A stretch of 35,906 nucleotides of DNA from Streptomyces sp. McG3 (lineage in GTDB: Bacteria; Actinomycetota; Actinomycetes; Streptomycetales; Streptomycetaceae): NCBI RefSeq assembly GCF_018619185.1, contig NZ_JAAXYC010000050.1:1-35906 (forward strand). Direction: 5' to 3'. How positions within the stretch are numbered: the stretch's first letter is position 1; each line of letters starts with the position of its first letter. Below, piece by piece: positions 19,048 to 26,730 of the stretch. Under the pieces are notes generated by a model. That model made no database searches, had not been told where the DNA came from, and saw only the letters and a list, made by a program, of their open reading frames with translations. The position numbers were made by a program, and so were the translations under genes.

Positions 19048-19773
19048 GTGGGCTGGACGGTCCTCTACATCGCTTTCGGTCTGGTGGCCCTGTGGCTGCT
19101 CGGCGAGGTGCTGTTGCAGTACAAGGCACGACTGCGCTGGCGGCTCCTCGCCTTCGGCGGCTTCCTCGGCGTGGTGGTAGGGGTGCTGCTGGCCTCCGTA
19201 CCGGTCATCGTCGTCGGGACGCTCGCCTTCGCCACCGGCCAGACCTTTGTGACGCTGTCCTTCCGGCGCGGCTTCTCCACCGGCTGGGCCATAGGCGGCA
19301 GTCCGGGGGAGAGCCGTCGGCGCAGGGGCGGCGGCGAGGGCGCCGCCGTGAAGGAACCCACGCTGGAGGTCTCGGACCTGGAGGTCACAGGACCCGGGTA
19401 CGACCCGTACACCGGCTACGAACAGCCCCCGGCCCAGGACCCCTACGCCGGGACCTACGACTACGGCACCGGCCAGCAGAGCTACGCCGCCTACTCCGAC
19501 CCGTACATCGGCACCACCAACGGAGCCCCCTCCTACGGCGGTTACGACCCCTACGGCCAGGGCGGCGGCGACGGCTACGACAGCCAGGGCGGGCAGCAGA
19601 GCTACCCCGACCCCTACGCCCAGGGCTACGTCGCGGACACCCCGCCCGGCGGCGTCTGGGTCCCGCAGCAGCGCGACACCGAGCAGTACCCCCCGATGCC
19701 GCCGGAGCAGCCCGCTCCCTACGGCAACGGCAACGGCTACGACACCGGCCAGAACGAGCAGCACCGCTACTGA
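19048..19773 (+). CDS. Membrane protein with Tyr/Gly/Pro-rich tail
   Basis: The 241-residue protein has two N-terminal membrane helices (about residues 4-24 and 34-60) and a third hydrophobic stretch around AFATGQTFVTLSF. A basic segment (RRRRGGG) follows. From residue ~115 onward the tail is disordered and rich in Tyr, Gly, Pro, Gln and Asp, with recurrent DPY and YGGYDPYG units. I do not recognise a named domain. GTG at 19048 follows AAGGAGGGGG with good spacing. Homologues appear to be conserved at this place in streptomycetes, which is recollection and not something checked. The basic stretch after the helices suggests a cytoplasmic tail. Confidence 0.75.
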   Translation: MGWTVLYIAFGLVALWLLGEVLLQYKARLRWRLLAFGGFLGVVVGVLLASVPVIVVGTLAFATGQTFVTLSFRRGFSTGWAIGGSPGESRRRRGGGEGAAVKEPTLEVSDLEVTGPGYDPYTGYEQPPAQDPYAGTYDYGTGQQSYAAYSDPYIGTTNGAPSYGGYDPYGQGGGDGYDSQGGQQSYPDPYAQGYVADTPPGGVWVPQQRDTEQYPPMPPEQPAPYGNGNGYDTGQNEQHRY

Positions 19774-19779
19774 GGCCGC

Positions 19780-19814
19780 GCCGCTGCCGGGGGACGGGGC
19801 CCATCGGCAGCGGC
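19780..19814. terminator. Bidirectional hairpin between convergent genes
   Basis: GCCGCTGCCG (19780-19789) pairs perfectly with CGGCAGCGGC (19805-19814) over a 15-base loop. It lies midway between the stops of two convergent genes. Confidence 0.75.
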
Positions 19815-19835
19815 ACACGCTCAGGCCCCTCCCGC

Positions 19836-21350
19836 TCAGCGTGAGCCGCGGAAGTCGTCGCCCTCCACGACGAGCCCGGCCACCAGCGTCCCCGACATCC
19901 CGGCGTGCGCCAGCCCGCCGCCCGGGTGCGACCAGCCGCCCGCGAGATACAGCCCCGGCAGCCGCGTGCGGTTGCCCGGGTGCAGATACGCTCCGCCGGC
20001 CCCGGCCAGCGAGGGCGGCGGCACCGCACCGCCCTCGGCCCCCGTCCCGTCCTCGGTCTCCGCGGGCGTGCGGACCTCGGTGTGCAGGATCCGCTCCCGC
20101 AGCCCGGGAACGGCCGCCGCCGCCCGCCCCACCAGGACATCGGCGAACCGCTGCCGCACCCCGGCGTCCCGCCAGTCGACCGGCCCCTGCGGAGCCACCG
20201 TCGCGGTGAGCGTCACCGCCTCGTGCTCCGCGTCCGGACGGGTCGCCGGATCGTCGGGGCGCAGCACCGTCACCGTGGGGTGGACAGCGACCCGGCCCCC
20301 GAACACCGCCTCCTGCTCCGCCGTCCCGTCGGCGCTGTGCACCACCGACCGGTGCACCGCGTCCGCCTCCCGGGCACCGCGCAGCGACAGCAGCACCGTG
20401 AACCGGCCCGCCGCACCCGCGCCGGAGCCCGGCCGGACCGTCACATCGCCCGCGCCCCAGGTCTGCTGACCCGGCACCAGCCCCGGGCGCGGCCGGACCC
20501 CGAGCACCACCCGGTCGGCCTCGGCCACCTCACCGTCCGCCAGCTCCACACCCGCCGCCCGGCCGTCCTTCTCGACGACCCGGACCACCTCGGCCCCGAA
20601 GACGAACCGCACCCGGCGGGCCACGCAGCGCTCGTACACCGCCCGCGCCAGCTCGCGGATCCCGCCCATCACGTACCAGCTGCCGAAGGTCTGCTCCATG
20701 TACGGCAGCAGCGCGGCGCTCGCGGGTGCGGTGCGCGGGTCGAGGCCGTGGGCCAGCGCGTACCCGTCGAGCAGGGCGGCCAGCCTGGCGTCCGCCAGCT
20801 CCCACGCGCCGATCTCCGCGACCGTGCCCGCCTGCCGGGAGCCGCGCAGCAGGCGGCGCCGGCGCACCGCCGGATACGGATCGCGCCCCAGCACCTGGTG
20901 GTCCGCCCGCAGGGGCTCCTCCAGGAGCGGCCGCCGCGACCGGTCCCAGGCGTCCCGGGCCCGGTCCATGAAGTCGCTCCAGCGGTCCCCGGCGCCCGTG
21001 CCGAGGGCGTCGTCGAGGGCGGTGGCCACCCCGGCCCGGGAGGCGTTGGGCAGGGACACGGCCGTGCCGTCCGCGAAGAGATGGCGGCTCGCCGGATCGA
21101 CCTGCGTCAGGGTCACGGACTGCTCCAGCGACTCCTTGCCGGTCTTCACGAAGAGGTCCCGCTGGACGGCGGGGAGGTGCAGCAGCCCGGGCCCGGTGTC
21201 GAAGACGAAGCCCTCGTGCTCATGGCGGCCGACCGAGCCGCCGTAACTCGTGGACCGCTCGTAGACCGTCACCGTCTCGCCCGCCACGGCCAGCCGGGCG
21301 GCCGCCGCCATCGCGCCCGTCCCGGCGCCGATCACCGCAATTCGTGCCAT
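19836..21350 (-). CDS. FAD-dependent oxidoreductase, phytoene desaturase (CrtI)-like
   Basis: The 504-residue flavoprotein starts with a dinucleotide fold (RIAVIGAGTGAMAAAARLA, then VTVYERSTSYGGSVG) and has the CrtI-type FDTGPGLLHLP motif. It closes with LPGLYLAGGWSHPGGGLAHAGMSG, the carotenoid desaturase C-terminal signature. The substrate cannot be inferred, since no carotenoid or isoprenoid gene is adjacent. ATG at 21350 lacks a ribosome site but has TAAAGT seven bases upstream, suggesting a leaderless transcript. An alternative start at 21404 would include that box and is less likely. It lies 31 bases downstream of the DUF4126 gene on the same strand, so read-through from that gene is also possible. 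Confidence 0.82.
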   Translation of the reverse strand: MARIAVIGAGTGAMAAAARLAVAGETVTVYERSTSYGGSVGRHEHEGFVFDTGPGLLHLPAVQRDLFVKTGKESLEQSVTLTQVDPASRHLFADGTAVSLPNASRAGVATALDDALGTGAGDRWSDFMDRARDAWDRSRRPLLEEPLRADHQVLGRDPYPAVRRRRLLRGSRQAGTVAEIGAWELADARLAALLDGYALAHGLDPRTAPASAALLPYMEQTFGSWYVMGGIRELARAVYERCVARRVRFVFGAEVVRVVEKDGRAAGVELADGEVAEADRVVLGVRPRPGLVPGQQTWGAGDVTVRPGSGAGAAGRFTVLLSLRGAREADAVHRSVVHSADGTAEQEAVFGGRVAVHPTVTVLRPDDPATRPDAEHEAVTLTATVAPQGPVDWRDAGVRQRFADVLVGRAAAAVPGLRERILHTEVRTPAETEDGTGAEGGAVPPPSLAGAGGAYLHPGNRTRLPGLYLAGGWSHPGGGLAHAGMSGTLVAGLVVEGDDFRGSR

Positions 21351-21381
21351 GCCGGTGACTTTATCGACCGGCGCCGACAGC

Positions 21382-21999
21382 TCAGCCGGGAGGCCGGTGC
21401 CCACCCGGGCCGGCCAGGCGTTTCTCCTCGCGGCCCTGGGCCCGTCGGCGCAGGAAGCGGCGGATCCGCGAGGCGAGGAGGACCACGGTGACGATGCCGA
21501 GCACCAGCAGCACGGCCGCGATCACGGCGGCCGCCACCGGGTTGAATATGGCGAAGGTGATGACTCCGGCGACCCCGAGGTCCTCGGCGATGCTCATCCC
21601 GACGTTGCTGAACGGCTCCGGGGAGGTGTTGACGGCCATCCGCGTGCCGGCCTTCACCAGGTGGCTCATCAGCGCCGTGGACCCGCCGATCGCACCGGCC
21701 GCCAGCTCCGGGAGCGAACCGCTCTCCCCGGCCAGCAGGGCGGCGATCACCGCCCCGGCCACCGGCCGGATCACGGTGTGCGCGGTGTCCCAGACCGAGT
21801 CCACGTAGGGGATCTTGTCCGCCACCGCCTCGCAGAGGAACAGCACACCGGCCACGATCAGGACGTCCGTGCGCTGCAGGGCGGCGGGCACCTCGTCGGA
21901 CACGCCGGTCGCGCCGAACAGGCCGAGCAGGAGGACCACCGCGTACGCGTTGATTCCGCTCGCCCAGCCGCTTGTGAACACCAGGGGGATGACCGACAC
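21382..21999 (-). CDS. DUF4126 membrane protein
   Basis: This is a predicted membrane protein of about 205 residues. It opens with IPLVFTSGWASGINAYAVVLLLGL, has a further helix near VLIVAGVLFLCEAVADK, Gly/Ala-rich helices (GAIGGSTALMSHLVKAG) and a last helix, VIAAVLLVLGIVTVVLLA, followed by a basic Arg-rich tail. The family is of unknown function. I placed the start at GTG 21999 because TACGAT lies seven bases upstream with no ribosome site, and the family usually begins close to this hydrophobic segment. The frame stays open upstream to 22266, so the start is uncertain. A MacR-like box lies 53-74 bases upstream. Confidence 0.72.
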   Translation of the reverse strand: MSVIPLVFTSGWASGINAYAVVLLLGLFGATGVSDEVPAALQRTDVLIVAGVLFLCEAVADKIPYVDSVWDTAHTVIRPVAGAVIAALLAGESGSLPELAAGAIGGSTALMSHLVKAGTRMAVNTSPEPFSNVGMSIAEDLGVAGVITFAIFNPVAAAVIAAVLLVLGIVTVVLLASRIRRFLRRRAQGREEKRLAGPGGHRPPG

Positions 22000-22051
22000 G
22001 CAGGCGATCGTAACGACCCCGCGCGGGACCCGGGCGGGGTCCGGCGCGCGT

Positions 22052-22073
22052 CCCTGAGTATCCGTACTCAGGG
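22052..22073. promoter_or_regulatory. MacR-like operator before the DUF4126 gene
   Basis: TGAGTATCCGTACTCA (22055-22070) differs by one base from the inverted repeat TGAGTAC-nn-GTACTCA reported for S. coelicolor MacR, and CCC/GGG extend the symmetry. Its centre is about 63 bases before the proposed DUF4126 start, a classic activator distance. The cognate-type regulator is encoded at 2255-3004. Confidence 0.7.
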
Positions 22074-22271
22074 AGGGAGATGAGTAGCTGCGCGGATAGG
22101 CCCCCACCTGCGAGGACGGCAGAGTGATGACCACGGAAGGGGCGCTGCGCCAGGACCGCCGGCACGGGGCGGCGGAACGGTGCGGTTCCCCCGACGCAAC
22201 GGGGGTGCACGACGGAGGCCCGGGGACCACGGGGGACACGGGGTCACGGGGAACGGGTTTCCGCAAGCACG

Positions 22272-22329
22272 GAAGACGCCGGTCCGGTGAGGTTCGCGGG
22301 GGATGCGAACTCCAGCGGCCGGCGTCTTC
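22272..22329 (-). terminator. Nested hairpin downstream of tetR
   Basis: GAAGACGCCGG (22272-22282) pairs perfectly with CCGGCGTCTTC (22319-22329). The 36-base loop holds a second stem, GGTTCGC/GCGAACT. It lies 63 bases past the tetR stop and may end that operon. The two-tier shape is more than a simple terminator needs. Confidence 0.6.
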
Positions 22330-22391
22330 GGCTTCTCCCGTACGTTCTCCGCACCCCGGCCGGGACCCGGACCCGGAGCCCCCGGCGGGTC

Positions 22392-23003
22392 TCAGTGCCC
22401 GCTGACCCGCCCGTGCAGCAGCAGGGACAGCGCCGAGTGCACCTCGTCGATCGAGCGCTCCGGCTGGAACGCCTGCCAGTCCAGCGCCGCCACGAGCACC
22501 ATGCCGACCAGTGCGGCGGCCGTGAGCGGGATGTCGATCTCGTCGCTCAGCTCACCGCTGCTCACGGCCTCCCGCAGCACGTCCTCGACGACCGCGACGG
22601 CTTCCTGACGTACCACCAGCAGCGTGGACTGCCAGGCGCGGTTGGTGCGCCAGAGCTCGGCCACGTACAGCTGGGTGAAGGCCGGGTAGCGGTCGATGAA
22701 GGCGAGCCCGGCCCGGATCATCGCGTCCAGCGCCTCGACCCGGGTGCCCCCGCGCTCCTCGGACTCCTCGGCGGCGGCCCGCAGCGAGGCCGTGAGCAGC
22801 CCCACGCCGTGCCGGAGCAACTCCTCGAACAGCTCGGTCTTGCTCTTGAAGTTGTAATAGACCGTGCCCTTGGCGACCCCGGCCCGCTCGGCGATCTCGT
22901 CGACGGTGGTCGCCGAGAACCCCTTCTCGGCGATGAGCGTCACCGCCGCCTCGTAGAGCCTCTGCCGGGTGGCCTGGCGGCGCGTGGTGCCACTGCTTTC
23001 CAT
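22392..23003 (-). CDS. TetR-family repressor of the YhgE operon
   Basis: The 203-residue protein has a typical TetR N-terminal helix-turn-helix (AAVTLIAEKGF, TVDEIAERAGVAKGTVYYNFKSK) and a variable helical ligand domain. It is the third gene of an ABC ATPase-YhgE-tetR operon, 53 bases after yhgE. A palindromic TetR-type operator covers the promoter of the operon, so autorepression is likely. ATG at 23003 is chosen because the HTH begins shortly after it; the ribosome site is weak. The ligand is not predictable, but regulators of this kind often respond to the substrate of the exporter they control. Confidence 0.85.
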   Translation of the reverse strand: MESSGTTRRQATRQRLYEAAVTLIAEKGFSATTVDEIAERAGVAKGTVYYNFKSKTELFEELLRHGVGLLTASLRAAAEESEERGGTRVEALDAMIRAGLAFIDRYPAFTQLYVAELWRTNRAWQSTLLVVRQEAVAVVEDVLREAVSSGELSDEIDIPLTAAALVGMVLVAALDWQAFQPERSIDEVHSALSLLLHGRVSGH

Positions 23004-23056
23004 GAGGCCGATTCTTTCAGGCCCCGCCGTGCTCGCAGGCGCGGCTCCCGGCGCGC

Positions 23057-25144
23057 TCACAGGCTCAGCTCCGGGTGCAGCCGGCTCAGGCTCCACACCT
23101 GCTTGCGGCGGGCGGTGAACGCGGTCAGGGCCAGCGCGCCGACGGTGAAGGCACCCAGCACCGCGCAGCCCAGCCACACCGGGCCGAGGGGGCCGCCCGT
23201 GATCAGTCTGCGCAGCCCCTCGACGACGTAGGTCATGGGGAGGTACGGGTGGATCGCGCCGAAGAAGCCGGGGCTGGTCTGGACGGGGTATGTGCCCCCG
23301 GCCGAGGTCAGCTGGAGCATCAGCACCACCAGCACCAGGATCCGCCCGGCCGCCCCGAAGCAGGCGTTCAGCCACTGCACGATCGCGGCGAAGCAGCAGG
23401 TCACCAGGGCCAGGAAGCCGATCGTCCCGGCGGCGTCGGCCATCTGGAGGCCGAGGCCCCAGTGCAGGACGGCCATCAGGGCCCCGACCTGGAGGGTGCC
23501 GATGGCGGCGACCGGGAGCCAGCCGGCGAGCGCGATCCGCCACGAGGAGGCCCCGGCGGCGAGCGCCCGCTTGTTGAGCGGCTGGATCAGCATGTACGCC
23601 ACCATCGCGCCGACCCACAGGGACAGCGGGATGAAGTACGGGGCGAAGCCGGTGCCGTAGTTGGGTGCCTCGTGCAGCGACTTGGAGGCCAGCTGGACGG
23701 GGTCGGCCATGACGTCGGTCCGCGCGTCGCGGTCCTTCTTGTCGTAGTCCGGGATCCTGTCGACGCCGTCGTTGAGGCCCCGGGCCAGCTCGGTCGAGCC
23801 GTCGCCGAGCCGGAAGAGCCCGCCGTCCAGGTTCTCCGCACCGGTCTTCAGCCTGCCGACGCCGGTGTCCAGATCGCTGGAGCCGGTCTGCGCGCCGCCG
23901 AGTCCGGTGTGCAGCGCCTGCGCGCCCTTGGCGACCTTGCGGGCGCCGGTGTTGAGCTCGTTGACCTTGGCCACGGCCGACGCCAGGTCGTCGTCCAGCG
24001 TCGGCGCGCGCTTCGCGAGGTCCTCGGCCTGCTTCTGGAAGGCGGTCAGCTGGGTGCTCAGCTTCTTGAGGTCGCCGTTCTGGTTGGTGACCAGGGTGTT
24101 CACATCGGCGGCGATCTTCGCGACGTCGACGGCCGTGACCTTGGCGCGCTCCAGCGGCGGGCAGACCGTGGCGTCGGGCTCCTCGGCCTCCTCGCACCGG
24201 GCGCGGTGGATCTCGGTGAGCTCGTCGGCCGCCTCCTTGGCGTCGACGGCGGCGGTGGGCGCGCTCTTCACCAACAGGTCGAGGTTGTGCCGCACGGCCG
24301 CGGAGGTGTCCGCGACCAGGCGTGCCGTGTCGCGGACGGACTTCCCGTTGTCCTGGAAGAAGGGGCGTACGTCGGTGGCGATGCCGTTGACCTTGTCGGC
24401 CAGGACCTGGGTGCCTCCGGCGACCTGGGCCGAGCCCGTGGCGAGTTCGCGCGAGCCCTGGTTCAGCTTGACGATCCCGTCGGAGAGCTTCTTACTGCCC
24501 GCCTTGGAGTCCTTGAGGCCGTCCGCGAGGTCCTTGGAACCCTGCTTGGCCTTTGAGATGCCGCCCTTGAGGTCGTCTGCGCCCTTGGCCGCCTCGGCGG
24601 TCTTGTCGTGCAGATCGGAGAAGTTGATGAAGATGCGGTCGAGGAAGCCCCGCGAGGCGTTCGTGGAGGCGGCGTTGCGCACCTCGCCGAAGACCGTTCT
24701 GGAGATCTGCCCGACGATGTAGTTGTTCGCGTCGTTCGTCCGCACCTGGAGCGCGCCGGTCTCGGGGGAGTCCCCGCCGCTGGACGCGATCTTCTTGCTG
24801 AAGTCCGACGGCATCGTCAGCGAGAGGTAGTACGTACCCTCCTCGACGCCCTTCTCGGCCTCGGCTGAGCTCACCTCGTGCCAGTCGAACACCTTGGAGT
24901 CGAGCAGCTTCTCGCTGATCTCGTCCCCGGCCGCGACGCTCTTGCCGTCGTCGGTGGCCCCCCTGTCGTCGTTGACCAGGGCGACGGGCAGCTTGTCGAG
25001 CTTCCCGTACGGGTCCCAGAACGAGTACAGGTACAGGGCGCCGTAGAGCAGGGGCAGGAGCAGCAGGGCCACCAGCGCGGCGGCCGGCAGCCTCCCCCGC
25101 CCGAACCGCTTCAATTCGAGCGCGGCCAGCTTCGGGCTACGCAT
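23057..25144 (-). CDS. YhgE/Pip-type membrane protein
   Basis: This 695-residue protein has one N-terminal membrane helix (AAALVALLLLPLLYGALYLYS), a large extracytoplasmic domain, and five to six C-terminal helices of the ABC-2 permease type. The outer domain begins with LPVALVNDDRGA and contains long LxxG-type helical repeats (e.g. GSKDLADGLKDSKAGSKKL), as in phage infection protein Pip. Two cysteines (RCEEAEEPDATVC) may form a disulfide. The start at 25144 overlaps the ATPase stop by eight bases and follows GAGGAG. Family members act in phage adsorption, type VII effector secretion or envelope export; the role here is unknown. Confidence 0.88.
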   Translation of the reverse strand: MRSPKLAALELKRFGRGRLPAAALVALLLLPLLYGALYLYSFWDPYGKLDKLPVALVNDDRGATDDGKSVAAGDEISEKLLDSKVFDWHEVSSAEAEKGVEEGTYYLSLTMPSDFSKKIASSGGDSPETGALQVRTNDANNYIVGQISRTVFGEVRNAASTNASRGFLDRIFINFSDLHDKTAEAAKGADDLKGGISKAKQGSKDLADGLKDSKAGSKKLSDGIVKLNQGSRELATGSAQVAGGTQVLADKVNGIATDVRPFFQDNGKSVRDTARLVADTSAAVRHNLDLLVKSAPTAAVDAKEAADELTEIHRARCEEAEEPDATVCPPLERAKVTAVDVAKIAADVNTLVTNQNGDLKKLSTQLTAFQKQAEDLAKRAPTLDDDLASAVAKVNELNTGARKVAKGAQALHTGLGGAQTGSSDLDTGVGRLKTGAENLDGGLFRLGDGSTELARGLNDGVDRIPDYDKKDRDARTDVMADPVQLASKSLHEAPNYGTGFAPYFIPLSLWVGAMVAYMLIQPLNKRALAAGASSWRIALAGWLPVAAIGTLQVGALMAVLHWGLGLQMADAAGTIGFLALVTCCFAAIVQWLNACFGAAGRILVLVVLMLQLTSAGGTYPVQTSPGFFGAIHPYLPMTYVVEGLRRLITGGPLGPVWLGCAVLGAFTVGALALTAFTARRKQVWSLSRLHPELSL

Positions 25145-25874
25145 CGGCCGTCTCCTCATCGGTGGTGGGTTCCTCGGTGACGGGCCCGGTACGCACGACC
25201 AGGGCGTCCTCGGGGGCCTCGCTGCACACGGCGAGCACGGTCGTCCCGGCGTCGGTCACGGAGCGCAGCAGCTCCCAGGCCCGGTCGCGTTCGGCGTCCG
25301 GGAGCTTGAGGTCGGTGTCGTCGACGGCGAGGAGCCGCGGCTCGCCGATCAGTGCCAGCGCCACGGACAGCCGCAGCGCCTCAAGACGCTCCAGATCCCG
25401 CACGGAGGTGCGCCCCGCCTTGGGCAGCGTGGCGAGGTCGAGGCCCGCGGCCTCAAGAGCCTCGTCGACCCGGGCGCGGGCCGCTGCCCGGCGTTCGGCG
25501 CGCGGGCGCAGCAGGGTGCGCAGGGAGGCGCCGTAGCGGCCCTGGAGGAGGGCGCGCTCGCCCAGGTGCTCGGCGACGGTGAAGGCGGGGTCCAGCTCGC
25601 TGACGCCCGGGACCGGACCCAGGGCGGCGATCCGGCGGACGGCGGAGGCCTGCTCGGGCAGTCGCAGTCCGCCGGTCTCGGCGCGGCCCCCGGTGGGGCG
25701 CATCCGACCGGTCAGGGCGAGCAGCAGGCAGGTGCGGCCCGATCCCGACGGTCCCTCGATGGCCACCAGCGTTCCTGGCTCGGCACTGAACGTCACGTTC
25801 CGGAAGACCCGGCCGCGCGGTCCTTCCAGTCCGAAGTCCTCGGCGGCGACAGCCGCGCCGTGCGGGCTCTCCAC
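25137..25874 (-). CDS. ABC transporter ATP-binding protein, degenerate catalytic motifs
   Basis: The 245-residue protein has the ABC ATPase fold and would pair with the YhgE permease. Its motifs are unusual. The Walker A is GPSGSGRT (residues 41-48), with Arg47 in place of the invariant Lys. The signature LSGGQ is replaced by a VRDLERLEA stretch near 158-166. Walker B ends Asp185-Asp186, so the catalytic Glu is Asp. The switch His is absent (VLAVCSEAP). ATP hydrolysis is therefore doubtful, though binding is possible. GTG at 25874 follows GGGGAG. Membership in the fold is supported by VAIEGPSGSG and the order of the other elements. Confidence 0.82.
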   Translation of the reverse strand: MESPHGAAVAAEDFGLEGPRGRVFRNVTFSAEPGTLVAIEGPSGSGRTCLLLALTGRMRPTGGRAETGGLRLPEQASAVRRIAALGPVPGVSELDPAFTVAEHLGERALLQGRYGASLRTLLRPRAERRAAARARVDEALEAAGLDLATLPKAGRTSVRDLERLEALRLSVALALIGEPRLLAVDDTDLKLPDAERDRAWELLRSVTDAGTTVLAVCSEAPEDALVVRTGPVTEEPTTDEETADA

Positions 25875-25885
25875 AGACTCTCCCC

Positions 25886-25911
25886 TTTTGAACTGACCAG
25901 TCAGTGCAAAA
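25886..25911. promoter_or_regulatory. TetR operator before the ABC-YhgE-TetR operon
   Basis: ACTGACCAGTCAGT (25892-25905) has perfect six-base arms. TTTTG and CAAAA extend the symmetry on both sides, each with one unpaired base between. It lies 12 bases before the ATPase start, next to the ribosome site, where a bound repressor would block transcription. Confidence 0.85.
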
Positions 25912-26039
25912 AAGTAGTACGAACTCGCGCTCGAAGCAAAACGGCAGGTCAGGGGTGTGCCGAGGTCGATTGTCAGTGGGGACCGCCACCATGGACACAG
26001 ACGGCCACGAAGCCGTCACACGACGACAGGAGGTTCGTC

Positions 26040-26567
26040 ATGGCCAGCTCGTCCGCAGCCGCCGCCCCGCGGCGCCGCGCAGGCAGCCCTGCCCCCTCAC
26101 TGACCGGTCCGGCCGGCGATGTCCACCCCGTGCTGCGCCGCAGCACGGCGCCGCCCGCCGCTCTCGAACTGCTCGCCAAGGCCCGCTCCGGCCTCGACGA
26201 GGCCGCCGTGCTCCACGAGCCCAACGAGCGGTACGCCACCGCGCACCTCGCCGCCCTGCGCACCGCGGCGGCCGTGCTGGCCGCCCGAGGCCGCCCCGAG
26301 ACGAACAAGCGCCGCCGCGAACGCATCCGCAGTGCCTGGGAGGTCCTCCCGGAGATAGCACCGGAACTGACCGAATGGAGCGCCCTCTTCGCCTCGGGCG
26401 CCCTGCGCCGGGCCCGTGCGGAGGCCGGCATGCCGGGAGCCGCCACCGGGCGCGACGCCGACGACCTGCTCCGCGACGCGGCCATGTTCCTGCGCCTGGT
26501 GGAACGGCTCCTGGTCCTCCAGCCGGTGCTCCCGCAACCACGCCCGGAGCGCCCGGGCGGCGGGTGA
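26040..26567 (+). CDS. HEPN-domain protein of the SAV_6107 family
   Basis: This 175-residue helical protein matches the SAV_6107-type HEPN family. The core runs from about residue 33 (LRRSTAPPAALELLAKARSGL) to 115. The segment NERYATAHLAALRTA carries an R-x4-H motif (RYATAH) at the place where HEPN ribonucleases keep their catalytic Arg and His. A basic cluster follows (NKRRRERI), which could bind RNA. The last 40 residues are Pro/Arg-rich. ATG at 26040 follows AGGAGG. There is no antitoxin-like partner next to it, so a toxin role is unsupported. Whether it cleaves RNA is inference. Confidence 0.8.
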   Translation: MASSSAAAAPRRRAGSPAPSLTGPAGDVHPVLRRSTAPPAALELLAKARSGLDEAAVLHEPNERYATAHLAALRTAAAVLAARGRPETNKRRRERIRSAWEVLPEIAPELTEWSALFASGALRRARAEAGMPGAATGRDADDLLRDAAMFLRLVERLLVLQPVLPQPRPERPGGG

Positions 26568-26568
26568 C

Positions 26569-26629
26569 CCGGGGCCCGCGCCGGACCGGCGCCACCGGGC
26601 GACGGCGCCGGGCCGACGCCGGGCCCCGG
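26569..26629 (+). terminator. Nested GC-rich hairpin after the HEPN gene
   Basis: CCGGGGCCCG (26569-26578) pairs with CGGGCCCCGG (26620-26629). Within the loop CCGGCGCC (26586-26593) pairs with GGCGCCGG (26604-26611). It starts right after the HEPN stop, and a very stable structure is expected. Confidence 0.7.
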
Positions 26630-26730
26630 AACGGCGGGGCGAGGCAATAGGGTGGTGACCGCTCACCTCACCACCCGCACTGTTCACGCTCCGCCGTCCC
26701 CGGCGGCACGTTGCCGAGGAGTCATCTGCC

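Larger units (their letters stand above)
22000..22391. other. 392-bp non-coding region with two large hairpins
   Basis: This region between tetR and the DUF4126 gene has no convincing ORF. Besides the MacR-like box it holds a hairpin at 22180-22210 (CCCCCG/CGGGGG inside GTGC/GCAC). A second, nested hairpin is listed separately. The GC-rich stretch between them contains runs of GGGG repeats. Confidence 0.6.

Noticed and set aside
19836..21350. Carotenoid biosynthesis cluster around the CrtI-like gene
   Set aside because: No phytoene synthase, prenyl synthase or cyclase gene is adjacent; only a family resemblance remains.
22124..22405. 93-codon plus-strand frame in the non-coding stretch after tetR
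   Set aside because: It runs through two hairpins, has Gly/Arg/Pro-rich translation and no ribosome site.
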